A DNA stretch of 64,000 nucleotides from CALJFL01 sp964590005 (lineage in GTDB: Bacteria; Pseudomonadota; Gammaproteobacteria; Pseudomonadales; Halieaceae). Below are positions 18,492 to 27,845 of the stretch, piece by piece. Under the pieces are notes generated by a model. The model saw nothing but the letters and a program-made list of their open reading frames with translations. It did not search any database and had not been told where the DNA came from. Numbering within the stretch: position 1 is the stretch's first letter; each line of letters starts with the position of its first letter. The translations under genes and the position numbers were made by a program. The DNA lies in assembly GCA_964590005.1 (NCBI GenBank), contig CAZPVJ010000013.1:21974-85973 (forward strand), in the 5' to 3' direction.

Positions 18492-18571
18492 AGCACTCCT
18501 GCGCTCGAGGCCGTGTCTGTGGCATACTCCTCGGCCATCGTTAAGCACGCCGGCACGGCAAAGCAGCACTC

Positions 18572-19387
18572 ATGAGCAAGAAGAAACGGCGCGATATTCC
18601 TCGCTTCAACACAGCGATCATCGAGACACACTGTCACCTGGATTATCTCGACGATGATGGCCTGCAGGACACCCTGCAACGGTGTAACGATCTGGGCATC
18701 GAGCGGATTATCACTATCGCCGTCTCCCCGGATAACCTGGGCACTGTGCTGTCCTTGACGCGCACTGCTGACAACATCTGGGGCACCCAGGGGATTCACC
18801 CCCATGAGGCAGACGCCTACAACGACAGCGTTGAAACGTTGATCAGGACAGGGTGCAGTGACGAGCGGATTCTTGCCGTCGGCGAAATCGGCCTGGACTA
18901 CTACTACGATCATGCGGATCGAAGCGCACAGAGAGAAGCGTTTGAGCGGCAATTACAACTCGCCGTTGAGTTGGAAATGCCCGTGGTCATTCATACCCGC
19001 GAGGCTGATGACGATACGCGAGCCATCCTGCAAAACTTCGAAAGCGCGCTGACTCGCAAGGGCGTAATACACAGCTTCACATCGAGTCTGGCGCTGGCAA
19101 AATACTGCCTGGACAGTGGCTTCATGCTCGGATTCAATGGAATAACAACCTTCAATCGTGCCGATAATGTACGGGAAGTGGTGGCCGCCACCCCGCTAGA
19201 CAGGATCCTGCTGGAAACCGACGCCCCATACCTCACGCCCGTGCCCTATCGCGGCAGACCCAACGCACCCCACTTCCTGCCCTTCGTGGCGGAGAAAGTG
19301 GCCGAGGTAAAAGCCGTTGATATAGAGGTACTACTGCGACAGGCGCACGCCAATAGTTTGCAGCTGTTCTTTCAGGGACCGGCCTGA
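18572..19387 (+). CDS. tatD: TatD-family metal-dependent deoxyribonuclease
   Basis: Metal-dependent hydrolase/DNase of 271 aa with a TIM-barrel fold. All ligand motifs are visible: ETHCHLDYL (His-x-His), GEIGLDYYY (Glu), PVVIHTREA (His), VIHSFTSS (His) and LLETDAPYL (Asp). The closing RGRPNAPHFLPFVAEKVAEVK segment is typical. TatD proteins act on DNA ends and in oxidative damage or tRNA 3' processing. The paralogues TatD, YcfH and YjjV cannot be told apart with certainty from sequence alone. It lies between the LysR gene and rapA, both on the same strand. Confidence 0.88.
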   Translation: MSKKKRRDIPRFNTAIIETHCHLDYLDDDGLQDTLQRCNDLGIERIITIAVSPDNLGTVLSLTRTADNIWGTQGIHPHEADAYNDSVETLIRTGCSDERILAVGEIGLDYYYDHADRSAQREAFERQLQLAVELEMPVVIHTREADDDTRAILQNFESALTRKGVIHSFTSSLALAKYCLDSGFMLGFNGITTFNRADNVREVVAATPLDRILLETDAPYLTPVPYRGRPNAPHFLPFVAEKVAEVKAVDIEVLLRQAHANSLQLFFQGPA

Positions 19388-19508
19388 AAACACACGACTG
19401 CGTTCAGCTTTTTACCCGGTGTATCGCCCCGCCACGCGGGTTCGGTGCTAAACTACGCCACCCCAACCCGGCCTGCGCATACGTGCGCAATGGATAACAA
19501 CGGCATAC

Positions 19509-22271
19509 ATGGATTACATCATAGGACAGCGCTGGGTTAGCCATGCCGACGCCCAGCTTGGCCTTGGCATCATCGTGGAACTCGAAGGCCGCCGGGTTAC
19601 CGTCAACTTTCCGGCAGTTGGCGAGGAGCGCACCTACGCGACTGAAAATGCACCACTCACGCGGCTGCGCTTCAAGCCGGGCGATTTTGTATCGACGGTC
19701 AACGATGTCGAGTTGAAGATCCTGGAGGTCGAGGAATACCAGGGTCTGCTGATCTACGTCGGCACCGACCACCACGACGAAATGGTGACCATCTCCGAGC
19801 TAGAGCTGGACGCCTTCGTCCAATTGACCACACCACAGCAGCGGCTGCTTAACGGACACTTCGACAAAAATCGCGACTTCGCGCTCAGAGTCGCCACCCT
19901 GAATCATATCGCCCGCATGCAAGGCTCAGGTGCCCGCGGCCTGATGGGTTCAAGAACCAGCCTGCTGCCTCACCAGGTGTATATCGCCAATGAAGTTGGC
20001 CAGCGGTTCGCACCCAGGGTGTTGTTGGCAGACGAGGTCGGGCTGGGCAAGACCATCGAAGCCGGCATGATCATCCACCAGCAACTGCTCACTGGCCGCG
20101 CCAGCCGGGTGCTGATACTGGTACCCGCTAGCCTGTTGCACCAGTGGCTGGTGGAAATGCTGCGCCGTTTCAACCTGCATTTCTCGCTGTTCGATAATGA
20201 TCGGCTGGCGGAGATCAGCGAGGGTAACCCCTTTGAGACAGAGCAACTGGTGCTCTGCGCCAGTGACTTGTTTGACCAGCAACCGGATCTGCAGTCACAG
20301 GCCCTGTCCGCCGACTGGGACATGGTTATCGTCGATGAAGCACACCACCTGCACTGGTCGGAAGACGCCGTCGGCGAGGACTATCGCTTCGTAGAGGCCC
20401 TCGCCAGGCACAGCGCGGGCTTGCTTTTGCTGACCGCCACACCAGAGCAGGTGGGGCAAGCCAGCCACTTCGCCCGACTGCGCCTGCTCGATCCTTCGCG
20501 TTTCCACGACCTGGAAAGTTTTCGGCAACAGGAGCAGCACTATCGACAGTGGAGCGACCTTGTCGACGCCCTGGACCGGGGAGAGCACCCTGCTGATCTT
20601 CCCGAGGGCCTGGACCCGGCAGAGGCCCCGGAAGACCTGATTGCCAAGATCCTGGACCGACACGGTACGGGGCGCGTACTGTTTCGCAACACCCGCGCCG
20701 CAATCAGCGGGTTCCCACAAAGACAGCTGCACGCCTATCCGCTGCCGTCACCCGAAGAGTACGCCCTGGCGGATGTCGACCTGGCAGCCAGGCTACATCC
20801 GGAACTGCCCTATGTGGATGATAGCTGGCTCAATTTCGACCCGCGTGTGCAATGGCTTGAGGACACACTGAAAGACCTGCGGCCTGAGAAAGTGCTGGTC
20901 ATTTGCGCGCATGCCGATACAGCCGTCGCCCTGGAGCATCATCTGCACCTGCGCGCCGGGATTCGATCGGCGGCGTTTTATGAGGGCTTATCGATCATCG
21001 AGCGGGATCGCGCCGCGGCCTATTTCGCTGACGATGTCAGCGGTGCCCAAACCCTGGTGTGTTCCGAGATTGGCAGCGAGGGCCGCAACTTTCAGTTCGC
21101 CCATCACCTGATTCTTTTCGATCTGCCACTGAACCCTGACCTGCTGGAACAGCGGATCGGCAGGCTGGACCGCATAGGCCAGTCCGAAGACGTACATATT
21201 CATGTGCCCTACCTTGAGGGCACTGCCCAGGAAGGCTTACTGGAGTGGTATCAACAGGGGCTGAACCTGTTTTGCGATAGCTGTTCTGCTGGGTACATGA
21301 TTTTTGAGAATTTCCGCGAGCGGCTGTTGCCTGAACTGACACAGCGCACAGACGCCTTCCCGACTCTCATCGCGGATACAGCTGCCTTCACCGAGCAAAC
21401 ACGCAACGAACTTCGAGAGGGCCGCGATCGACTGCTGGAACGCAATTCATGTAAGCCGGAGTTCGCCCGGCAGCTCATCGAGGAAATCAGCGCCAATGAG
21501 GACAGTGAGGTCCTGCAGGACTACCTGGAGGCCCTGTGCGAGTCATTTGGCGTCGATCATGAATTTCACTCCGAGCGAGCGTTGATTCTCCGTCCGACTG
21601 ATCACATGCTGACCGGTCACTTCCCCTACGTGAAAGAGGATGGCACCACGATCACCTTCAGTCGCGATATGGCGCTGGCCAGGGAGGATATGGAGTTTGT
21701 CACGTGGGAACACCCGATGTTGGTTGAGGCCATGGACATGGTGCACTCAACCGAGCTGGGCAATGCCGCCATCGGTACCATAAAGCTGAAAGGCATCGCC
21801 CCTGGCACCATGCTGCTCGAATCAATCTACACAGTGAATTGCGTGGCGCCGAAGGCACTGGAGGTTGAGCGCTTCCTGCCGCTGTCCCCCATGAGATTGC
21901 TGGTCGATGCGCGTGGCAAGGAATTGGCTGAACTGGTACCACACGAGCGTCTCAATACGCTGGTCGAAAAGGTCCAAAAACCGACCGCGCTGGCCATCAT
22001 CAAGCGGGTCCAGAAAGAAGTCGACGCCAAGATGGCGCTGGCCAATGCCCAGGCCGAGGAACGCTTGGCAGCGCTACTGGACAGCGCGGAGAGCGCCATG
22101 CGCGAATCACTGGGTGCTGAGCTGCAGCGCCTGGAAGCGCTGCAGGCGGTCAATCCCTCAATCCGGCAGGAGGAGATAGATCACCTGCGCTATAGGATCG
22201 ACGAGTGCGCACTGCATATCCAGCACGCCAACCTCCAGATGCAGGCCCTGCGCCTGATCATTACTACCTGA
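19509..22271 (+). CDS. rapA: RNA polymerase-associated Swi2/Snf2 ATPase RapA
   Basis: RNA-polymerase-binding ATPase that helps recycle the enzyme, 920 aa against 968 in E. coli. The N-terminal Tudor/KOW-like domains begin MDYIIGQRWVSHADAQLGLG. The Snf2 core follows with Walker A DEVGLGKTIEAGMI (about residue 175), Walker B DEAHHL, and helicase C-terminal motifs CSEIGSEGRNFQFAHHLI and QRIGRLDRIGQ. The C terminus is the RapA-specific domain with a long helix near residues 830-900. Monocistronic; convergent with the NTF2-like gene after 13 bp. Confidence 0.95.
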   Translation: MDYIIGQRWVSHADAQLGLGIIVELEGRRVTVNFPAVGEERTYATENAPLTRLRFKPGDFVSTVNDVELKILEVEEYQGLLIYVGTDHHDEMVTISELELDAFVQLTTPQQRLLNGHFDKNRDFALRVATLNHIARMQGSGARGLMGSRTSLLPHQVYIANEVGQRFAPRVLLADEVGLGKTIEAGMIIHQQLLTGRASRVLILVPASLLHQWLVEMLRRFNLHFSLFDNDRLAEISEGNPFETEQLVLCASDLFDQQPDLQSQALSADWDMVIVDEAHHLHWSEDAVGEDYRFVEALARHSAGLLLLTATPEQVGQASHFARLRLLDPSRFHDLESFRQQEQHYRQWSDLVDALDRGEHPADLPEGLDPAEAPEDLIAKILDRHGTGRVLFRNTRAAISGFPQRQLHAYPLPSPEEYALADVDLAARLHPELPYVDDSWLNFDPRVQWLEDTLKDLRPEKVLVICAHADTAVALEHHLHLRAGIRSAAFYEGLSIIERDRAAAYFADDVSGAQTLVCSEIGSEGRNFQFAHHLILFDLPLNPDLLEQRIGRLDRIGQSEDVHIHVPYLEGTAQEGLLEWYQQGLNLFCDSCSAGYMIFENFRERLLPELTQRTDAFPTLIADTAAFTEQTRNELREGRDRLLERNSCKPEFARQLIEEISANEDSEVLQDYLEALCESFGVDHEFHSERALILRPTDHMLTGHFPYVKEDGTTITFSRDMALAREDMEFVTWEHPMLVEAMDMVHSTELGNAAIGTIKLKGIAPGTMLLESIYTVNCVAPKALEVERFLPLSPMRLLVDARGKELAELVPHERLNTLVEKVQKPTALAIIKRVQKEVDAKMALANAQAEERLAALLDSAESAMRESLGAELQRLEALQAVNPSIRQEEIDHLRYRIDECALHIQHANLQMQALRLIITT

Positions 22272-22284
22272 GTAACTAACCGAA

Positions 22285-22893
22285 TCAGCAACCTGCTTTG
22301 CGATTGGTTTTATGTCGGCGTTGGGAGCAATTGGAATCGCGGCGATTTTTATCTTCAGCATCATCGGTCGATACTGACTCGCCAGCCGCTGCTGTCGTCG
22401 AAAGCGCTGCTGCCGGATCCGTCTCAAACGCAGCGATTTGCTCTACCACGCCATCAACCAATTCGTTGGGGATGGGCACGCTGAGGTTGTACTGGGCAAT
22501 CAGCCAGCTACCCTTTTCACGCAGTAACATCCCGCTGCCGCGACAATTGCCAAGGCTGGCGTTCTCCAGGGCCTCATCAAACCAGGCGACATCGCCATTG
22601 GTCGAGATATCCACGTTGCGGGATACCGGCACATAGACCCAACCGTCACCGTTTTCGAAGCGGGGCCGGGCAAAGTCGCGAAACTCGGCGCCCTGCCACC
22701 GCTCCTTGCCATCGGTACCCAGGAACACCACATCCTCTGTCATAAGACCCACGTAGGCGGGGTAATCGGCAGTCGCCGCCGCCCGATGGAACGCGTCCAG
22801 CGCCTGGTTGATCTCCTGGCGGTCGTCTCCCGCCGCCAGCAGGGGTACCAGCAACAGCACGAGAGATACGCTGAAAGAGGGGATACGGTGCAT
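22285..22893 (-). CDS. Exported NTF2-like (DUF4440/SnoaL-like) protein
   Basis: A 202 aa protein with a short signal peptide (MHRIPSFSVSLVLLLVPLLAAG). An NTF2-like domain follows (about 24-150), recognised by INQALDAFHRAAATADYPAYVGLMTEDVVFLG and the WFDEAL and GSWLIAQYNLSVPIPNE strands. Residues after about 160 are a disordered, Ala/Thr/Asp then Lys/Arg-rich tail. A strong AGGAG ribosome binding site precedes the ATG. It is the last gene of the minus-strand acyl-CoA operon, 38 bp after the carboxyltransferase. NTF2-like folds include hydrolases and isomerases; no catalytic claim is made. Confidence 0.75.
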   Translation of the reverse strand: MHRIPSFSVSLVLLLVPLLAAGDDRQEINQALDAFHRAAATADYPAYVGLMTEDVVFLGTDGKERWQGAEFRDFARPRFENGDGWVYVPVSRNVDISTNGDVAWFDEALENASLGNCRGSGMLLREKGSWLIAQYNLSVPIPNELVDGVVEQIAAFETDPAAALSTTAAAGESVSTDDAEDKNRRDSNCSQRRHKTNRKAGC

Positions 22894-22931
22894 TACTTAC
22901 TCCTGAGTGGCAGTGGCCACAATTGGATGGC

Positions 22932-24464
22932 TTAGGTGTCACCCTGTGCAGCAGCCAGCGCCCGGACGATCACCGAACGGGTGTCGGCAGGGTCGATTAC
23001 CGCGTCAATTTCCAGGTGCGCCGCGGCCTCGGAAGCCTTGCCGACCTCGTACATCTTGGCCAACAGTTCTTCGAACAGGGTATTGCGTTCGTCAGGGTCG
23101 CTTACTGCCTCCAGCTCCTTGCGAAAGCCCAGGCGCACAGCTCCCTCCAGGCCCATGGCACCAAACTCTCCGGTTGGCCAGGCGGCACTGTACACAGGTT
23201 CAACAAAACTGCCCCCGACCATGGCCATGGCGCCCAGGCCATACCCCTTGCGCAGGAAGATGGCGACCACCGGTACCTGCAATCGGGCGCCCACCCGGAA
23301 CAGGCTGGACATTCGTCTCACCGCGCCCTCCTCCTCGCTCGCGGGCCCCACCATAAAACCAGGCGTATCGGTGAGTGAGACAACCGGCAAGCCAAAGGCG
23401 TCACAGGTACTCAAAAACTCGGCAGCTTTCTCGCTGGATTCCGAATCCAGGGCTCCTCCCAATTGCTGGCAGTCATTGGCCACCAGCGCAACCGGTTTGC
23501 CCTCGATTCGCATGAACCCGGTTACCACACCGCGTCCGAAAACCCGTCGCAGCTCGAGGAAACTGCCCTCATCGGCCAGGGTGTCTATCACCCGCCTGAC
23601 CGGGTAAGCCCAGCGTCGATCCTCGGGGATGATATCGCGAAGGAGCAGCTGGTCCGGGCACCGCCAATCCGCAACAGGACCCTGGAAATACGATAAGAGT
23701 TGCCGCGCCAGACGGGTCGCATCGGCCTCGTCCTCAGCGATTATGTCGACCACGCCGTTGCGTTCCTGGCTTTTACTGGGGCCGATTTCAGTCGGCTCAT
23801 AGCGACCCAGGCCACCGCCCTCAATCATCGCGGGACCCGCCATGCCAATCCAGGAAGTTCGGGTGGCTATCCCGAAATCAGCACATCCGAACAGAGCTGC
23901 ATTGCCGGCGAAGCAATAGCCATTGTTTACGGCGATTCGGGGTACTTGCCCACCCAGGCGGGCCCAGGCACTGAACGAGCGAACATCAAGACCGGCGATC
24001 TGGGTGGTGACATCGGTATCGCCCGGCCTGCCGCCACCACCCTCGGTGTACATGATCACAGGTAAGCCCAGGCGCTGGGCAAGCTCGCAGGCGCGATCGA
24101 GTTTCTTGTGGTGAAAGAAGCCCTGGGTGCCGGCGAGCACAGCGTAATCATTGACGATAACCACGGCCTGCGCCTTCGTGGAACCCACCAGCTCGACATT
24201 GATACTGGCCAGGCCGGTGATAATGCCGTCGGCGGCCGTGCTGGTCTGCAGGTCCTCATAGTCGCGCCGGTTGCGCTGGGCGGCCACAGCGAGCTGCCCA
24301 TACTCAACAAATGAGTCAGCGTCGACAAGGTCAGTCAGGTTTTCACGGGCAGTACGATAGCCTTTGGCATGCCGCTTGTCGCGCGCTTCGCCTCTTTCGT
24401 CATCCAGCGTCCTGGCCTGCCGCTGCTGTAGGGCCAGCAGCTCGGGGCGGGTGTCTTCGGTCAT
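22932..24464 (-). CDS. Acyl-CoA carboxylase carboxyltransferase (beta) subunit
   Basis: Carboxyltransferase subunit of a biotin-dependent acyl-CoA carboxylase, 510 aa. Two crotonase-like halves are visible. The N-terminal acyl-CoA half has YTEGGGGRPGDTDV and the GGGLGRYEPTEIGP region. The C-terminal carboxybiotin half has VVSLTDTPGFMVGPASEEEG and LRKGYGLGAMAMVGGSF. The start has a GGGAG ribosome binding site. No biotin carboxylase or biotin carrier subunit is encoded in the window, so the partner must be elsewhere. Substrate cannot be assigned: propionyl-, methylcrotonyl-, geranyl- and steroid-acyl-CoA carboxylases share this fold. It sits downstream of racemase and crotonase genes. Confidence 0.85.
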   Translation of the reverse strand: MTEDTRPELLALQQRQARTLDDERGEARDKRHAKGYRTARENLTDLVDADSFVEYGQLAVAAQRNRRDYEDLQTSTAADGIITGLASINVELVGSTKAQAVVIVNDYAVLAGTQGFFHHKKLDRACELAQRLGLPVIMYTEGGGGRPGDTDVTTQIAGLDVRSFSAWARLGGQVPRIAVNNGYCFAGNAALFGCADFGIATRTSWIGMAGPAMIEGGGLGRYEPTEIGPSKSQERNGVVDIIAEDEADATRLARQLLSYFQGPVADWRCPDQLLLRDIIPEDRRWAYPVRRVIDTLADEGSFLELRRVFGRGVVTGFMRIEGKPVALVANDCQQLGGALDSESSEKAAEFLSTCDAFGLPVVSLTDTPGFMVGPASEEEGAVRRMSSLFRVGARLQVPVVAIFLRKGYGLGAMAMVGGSFVEPVYSAAWPTGEFGAMGLEGAVRLGFRKELEAVSDPDERNTLFEELLAKMYEVGKASEAAAHLEIDAVIDPADTRSVIVRALAAAQGDT

Positions 24465-24543
24465 GGCTCTCCCGGGAGCACGGTTACAACCGGGCCACTA
24501 TACCCGCTACCGGATTGTTCGCACAGCCTGCCGACGCCGCGCT

Positions 24544-25338
24544 TTAGCGACCTTTCCAGACCGGTGGGCGCTTGCCCATGAAAGCACGGACACCCTCGGT
24601 CGCGTCTTCGCTATCGATGCAGATATGTTGCAGGCGCGCCTCGTTACTGATTACCTCGTCCAGCGTGTGTTCCAGCGCGTAGTTCAGTGATTCCTTCGCA
24701 TAGCGTAATGCCAGAGGTGCTTTGGTCGCCAGGGCCTCCGCCTGCACAAGTGCCTGCTCCAGCAGTTCTCCAGCGGGAACAACCCGATTGCAAAGGCCCA
24801 GTTCCTGACAGCGCTCGGCCCCCAACTTCTCGCCGGAAACAATCAGCTCGTAGGCCCGTTGGCGACCCAATATACGCGCCAGGTGCCAGGTGGCCCCACC
24901 ATCCGGAACCAATCCAATGGCCGCAAAAGCCTGATACAGGTAGGCGTCATCCGCCATGATCACCAGGTCGCAGACCATCGCGTAGGCACTGCCAATGCCC
25001 GCAGCCGCTCCATTAACCGCACTGATCCAGGGCTTGTTGGCGTCTCTTACCGCGATCATGCCGGTCTTGTATTCAAAATTGAGAAAGTCTTCTACGGCCT
25101 GTCCGCCCGCGGCCTCAGCGGGCACCTCCTCGGCGAGATCAGCGCCGGCGCTAAAGGCGCGTCCGGCTCCGGTCAGGACCACGACCCGAATATCGTCATC
25201 AGCATTGACCTGCCGCGCCACCTCGATGAATTCACGCCGCATCTGCGTATCAAACGCGTTCAGGCTGTCCGGGCGATTCAGGGTAACGAGGGCGGTCGAA
25301 CCAGTGCGCTCGATTTCAATAGTCTGGTAGGTGCTCAC
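24544..25338 (-). CDS. Crotonase-family protein, PaaG-like isomerase type
   Basis: Enoyl-CoA hydratase/isomerase superfamily, 264 aa from GTG 25338, which has an AAGGAG ribosome binding site 5 nt away. An upstream ATG at 25359 has none. The oxyanion-hole segments AFSAGADL and AAAGIGSAYA are present. The two hydratase glutamates are missing: the first position is Ser in GIGSAY and the second is Ala in YQAFAAIG. An Asp occurs instead in GLVPDGGATW, as in PaaG-type isomerases. Double-bond or ring isomerisation is therefore more likely than hydration. It lies between the racemase and the carboxyltransferase on the same strand. Confidence 0.82.
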   Translation of the reverse strand: MSTYQTIEIERTGSTALVTLNRPDSLNAFDTQMRREFIEVARQVNADDDIRVVVLTGAGRAFSAGADLAEEVPAEAAGGQAVEDFLNFEYKTGMIAVRDANKPWISAVNGAAAGIGSAYAMVCDLVIMADDAYLYQAFAAIGLVPDGGATWHLARILGRQRAYELIVSGEKLGAERCQELGLCNRVVPAGELLEQALVQAEALATKAPLALRYAKESLNYALEHTLDEVISNEARLQHICIDSEDATEGVRAFMGKRPPVWKGR

Positions 25339-25368
25339 GGCTTCTCCTTGGCGATTCAATAGTCCGGG

Positions 25369-26502
25369 TCAGGCTATGCTGCCACCCGATTTCAAGTCTG
25401 CGATCTCCTGCTCGGCAAACCCCATGGCCGCGAGCACCGATTCAGTATCCTCTCCGCCACCATGCACGCCATGGGCGATTGCTGACGGGGTACGACTGAA
25501 CCGCGGGGCCGGTGAGGGTTGGGTAAGGCCATCGACCTCGGTGTACGTTTTGCGCGCCACGTTGGCCGGGTGCGCAGGTGCCTCGGTAAAGCGCAGCACG
25601 GGCGCGAAGCAAACGTCCGAGCCTTCCATTAACTCGCACCACTGGGCCTGGGTTTTCTGTTTGAAAATAGCTGTGAGCTGTTCACTCATGGCGGGCCAGT
25701 TTTGTTGATTATTCTGGTCGCCAAAATCTTCTTCCGACAAGTCCGCACGCTCCTTTAACAAGGCGTAGAACTGGGGTTCGATAGACCCGATCGAGACGTA
25801 TTCACCATCCGCACATTCATAGGTATCGTAAAAATGTGCACCGCCATCCAGCATATTGGACTCGCGCTGGTCCGCGTCCCATAAACCCATAGACTCGAAA
25901 CCGTGGAACATCCACATCAATTGCGCCGCACCATCAACCATGGCCACATCGATGACCTGGCCCTGGCCGGAGTTTGAGGTTTCCAGCAAAGCTGCCAGCA
26001 CACCGTTCACCAGCAACATACCGCCGCCGCCCATGTCACCGACAAGATTCAACGGCGGAACCGGTTTTTGGCCTTTACGGCCCATGGCGAAAAGCGCCCC
26101 GGTGATCGAGATGTAATTGATATCGTGCCCCGCCGCGTGCGCCAGGGGACCCTCCTGGCCCCAACCGGTCATCCTGGCGAAGACCAGCCTCGGGTTGCGC
26201 TCCATGCACTCCTTGGGACCAATGCCCAGCTTTTCACAAACGCCAGGACGGAAGGGATCGATGATGACATCGGCGTTCTCTACCATTCGCAGCAGGGTAT
26301 CGACGCCTGCGGGATCCTTGAGGTTGAGAATCACCGACTTTTTACCGCGACCACTGACCTTCTCGGTCAGCTTGGGATCCGCACCCCCTACCCGGTCGAT
26401 GCGAATCACTTCGGCGCCCATGTCGGCGAGCACCATGCCTCCCATCGGGGCCGGGCCAATACCGGCGAGCTCGATCACTGTATATCCGTTAAGTGGCCCC
26501 AT
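25369..26502 (-). CDS. Alpha-methylacyl-CoA racemase (CaiB/BaiF family)
   Basis: Epimerises 2-methyl-branched acyl-CoA esters, allowing (R)-isomers to enter beta-oxidation. The start at 26502 (MGPLNGYTVIELAGIGPAP) has an AGGAG 7 nt upstream and gives 377 aa. The catalytic pair is present with exactly the numbering of the mycobacterial MCR enzyme: His126 in GHDINY and Asp156 in VGDMGGG. Transferases of the same superfamily have a catalytic Asp elsewhere and lack this pair. Substrates of the family include pristanoyl-CoA and C26/C27 steroid-acyl-CoA. Encoded 32 bp after the acyl-CoA dehydrogenase gene, whose product needs the (S) epimer. Confidence 0.9.
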   Translation of the reverse strand: MGPLNGYTVIELAGIGPAPMGGMVLADMGAEVIRIDRVGGADPKLTEKVSGRGKKSVILNLKDPAGVDTLLRMVENADVIIDPFRPGVCEKLGIGPKECMERNPRLVFARMTGWGQEGPLAHAAGHDINYISITGALFAMGRKGQKPVPPLNLVGDMGGGGMLLVNGVLAALLETSNSGQGQVIDVAMVDGAAQLMWMFHGFESMGLWDADQRESNMLDGGAHFYDTYECADGEYVSIGSIEPQFYALLKERADLSEEDFGDQNNQQNWPAMSEQLTAIFKQKTQAQWCELMEGSDVCFAPVLRFTEAPAHPANVARKTYTEVDGLTQPSPAPRFSRTPSAIAHGVHGGGEDTESVLAAMGFAEQEIADLKSGGSIA

Positions 26503-26534
26503 CTGGCTACTCCTGTTGCTTGGTGGCTGTACCG

Positions 26535-27710
26535 TCAAAAATTGCGTGTGTTAAACGGCTGGTAGTCTTCCGAAAGACAATCGCGGCTGATGATAATCTT
26601 CATCACCTCTGAGGTACCAGCATAAATCGGTGAGATCTTGGCATCAGTAAACTGACGACTGATCGGGTACTCATCCATAAAACCCGCCCCACCGTGCAAT
26701 TGTACACCGACATCGGCCACTTCCAGCTGTAATTCGCTGGTCAGCAACTTGGCCTTGGCGGCATCCACCGCGCTCAGTTGACCTGCGCTGAACGCAGCCA
26801 CACACTGATCGACATAGGTCTGGGCTACGTCCAGCCGGGTGCGTAAGTCGGCGAGCAAAAACTGGGTATTCTGGAACGCGGCGACGGGCTTACCAAATGC
26901 CTTGCGCTCCTTGACGAAGTCCGCGGTCAGATCCCACGAAAGCTGACCCGCAGCGAGGTAACCGCAGGCACCAATAAGTCGCTCCTCGGCCAGGCCCTCC
27001 ATGAGATAGAAAAATCCCTTGCCCGGTTCACCGAGCACGTTGGCCTTGGGCACCCTCACATCGTTGAAAAACAGCTCCGCGGTGTCCTGTGCCTTCAAAC
27101 CCATCTTCTTGAGGTTGCGACCCCGGGTGAAGCCCTCCATCCCGCGCTCGACCAGGAACAAGGTCATCGCGTGAGGGTTGTTCTCCGGGTCGGTTTTGGC
27201 TGCAACGATGACGACATCGGCATTGATACCGTTGGAAATATAAGTCTTGGAGCCGTTTAACAGCCAGTGGTCGTCCTGCTCGGTTGCAGAGGTGCGCATG
27301 CCTGCCAGGTCGCTGCCGGCATCGGGTTCGGTCATTGCCACCGCCAGAATGGTCTCACCGCTGACACAGCCCGGCAGAAACCGCTGGCATTGTTCCTCAC
27401 TACCAAAACGCGTGAAATACGGGCCCACAAGGCGGCTATGGAGGGTGTTGTACCAGTCGCCTGTACGTGCGTAGGCGCACTCCTCCATGATGACTTGTTC
27501 GAACCGGAAATCGTCATCACCCATACCTCCGTACTTCTCATCAGGCCAGATCATCAGGAATCCCTGCTCACCGGCTTTGCGGAAAGCCGATCTGTCGACG
27601 ATACCGGCCTCACTCCACTCTTCCATATGTGGCACAATCTCGGTTGCGAGAAACTTGCGATAAGCCTCGCGGAACATATTTTGCTCTTCGGTAAAATTGC
27701 GCTGCAACAT
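26535..27710 (-). CDS. Acyl-CoA dehydrogenase
   Basis: FAD-dependent alpha,beta-desaturase of acyl-CoA, 391 aa from ATG 27710. The N-terminal helical domain contains FTEEQNMFREAYRKFLATEI, and the central beta domain has AMTEPDAGSDLAGMRT and WLLNGSKTYISNG. The C-terminal helices hold the RKAFGKPV motif, the QLHGGAGFMDEYPISR segment and IYAGTSEVMKIII, where the catalytic Glu is expected. It resembles long-chain or branched-chain dehydrogenases rather than the FadE of E. coli. First gene of the operon that continues with racemase, crotonase and carboxyltransferase; together these suggest branched-chain acyl-CoA oxidation. Confidence 0.92.
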   Translation of the reverse strand: MLQRNFTEEQNMFREAYRKFLATEIVPHMEEWSEAGIVDRSAFRKAGEQGFLMIWPDEKYGGMGDDDFRFEQVIMEECAYARTGDWYNTLHSRLVGPYFTRFGSEEQCQRFLPGCVSGETILAVAMTEPDAGSDLAGMRTSATEQDDHWLLNGSKTYISNGINADVVIVAAKTDPENNPHAMTLFLVERGMEGFTRGRNLKKMGLKAQDTAELFFNDVRVPKANVLGEPGKGFFYLMEGLAEERLIGACGYLAAGQLSWDLTADFVKERKAFGKPVAAFQNTQFLLADLRTRLDVAQTYVDQCVAAFSAGQLSAVDAAKAKLLTSELQLEVADVGVQLHGGAGFMDEYPISRQFTDAKISPIYAGTSEVMKIIISRDCLSEDYQPFNTRNF

Positions 27711-27845
27711 CAGTAAATGCCTCAAGAAACGGACTCAAAATCGAGGCACAGTATGGGGAGTGTCAATATCGGCAACAATGACCTGCCCCGACAAATTTAT
27801 TGACCTAAACTACCAGCCATAAACAGGGACGCTGCACGAGAAAAC

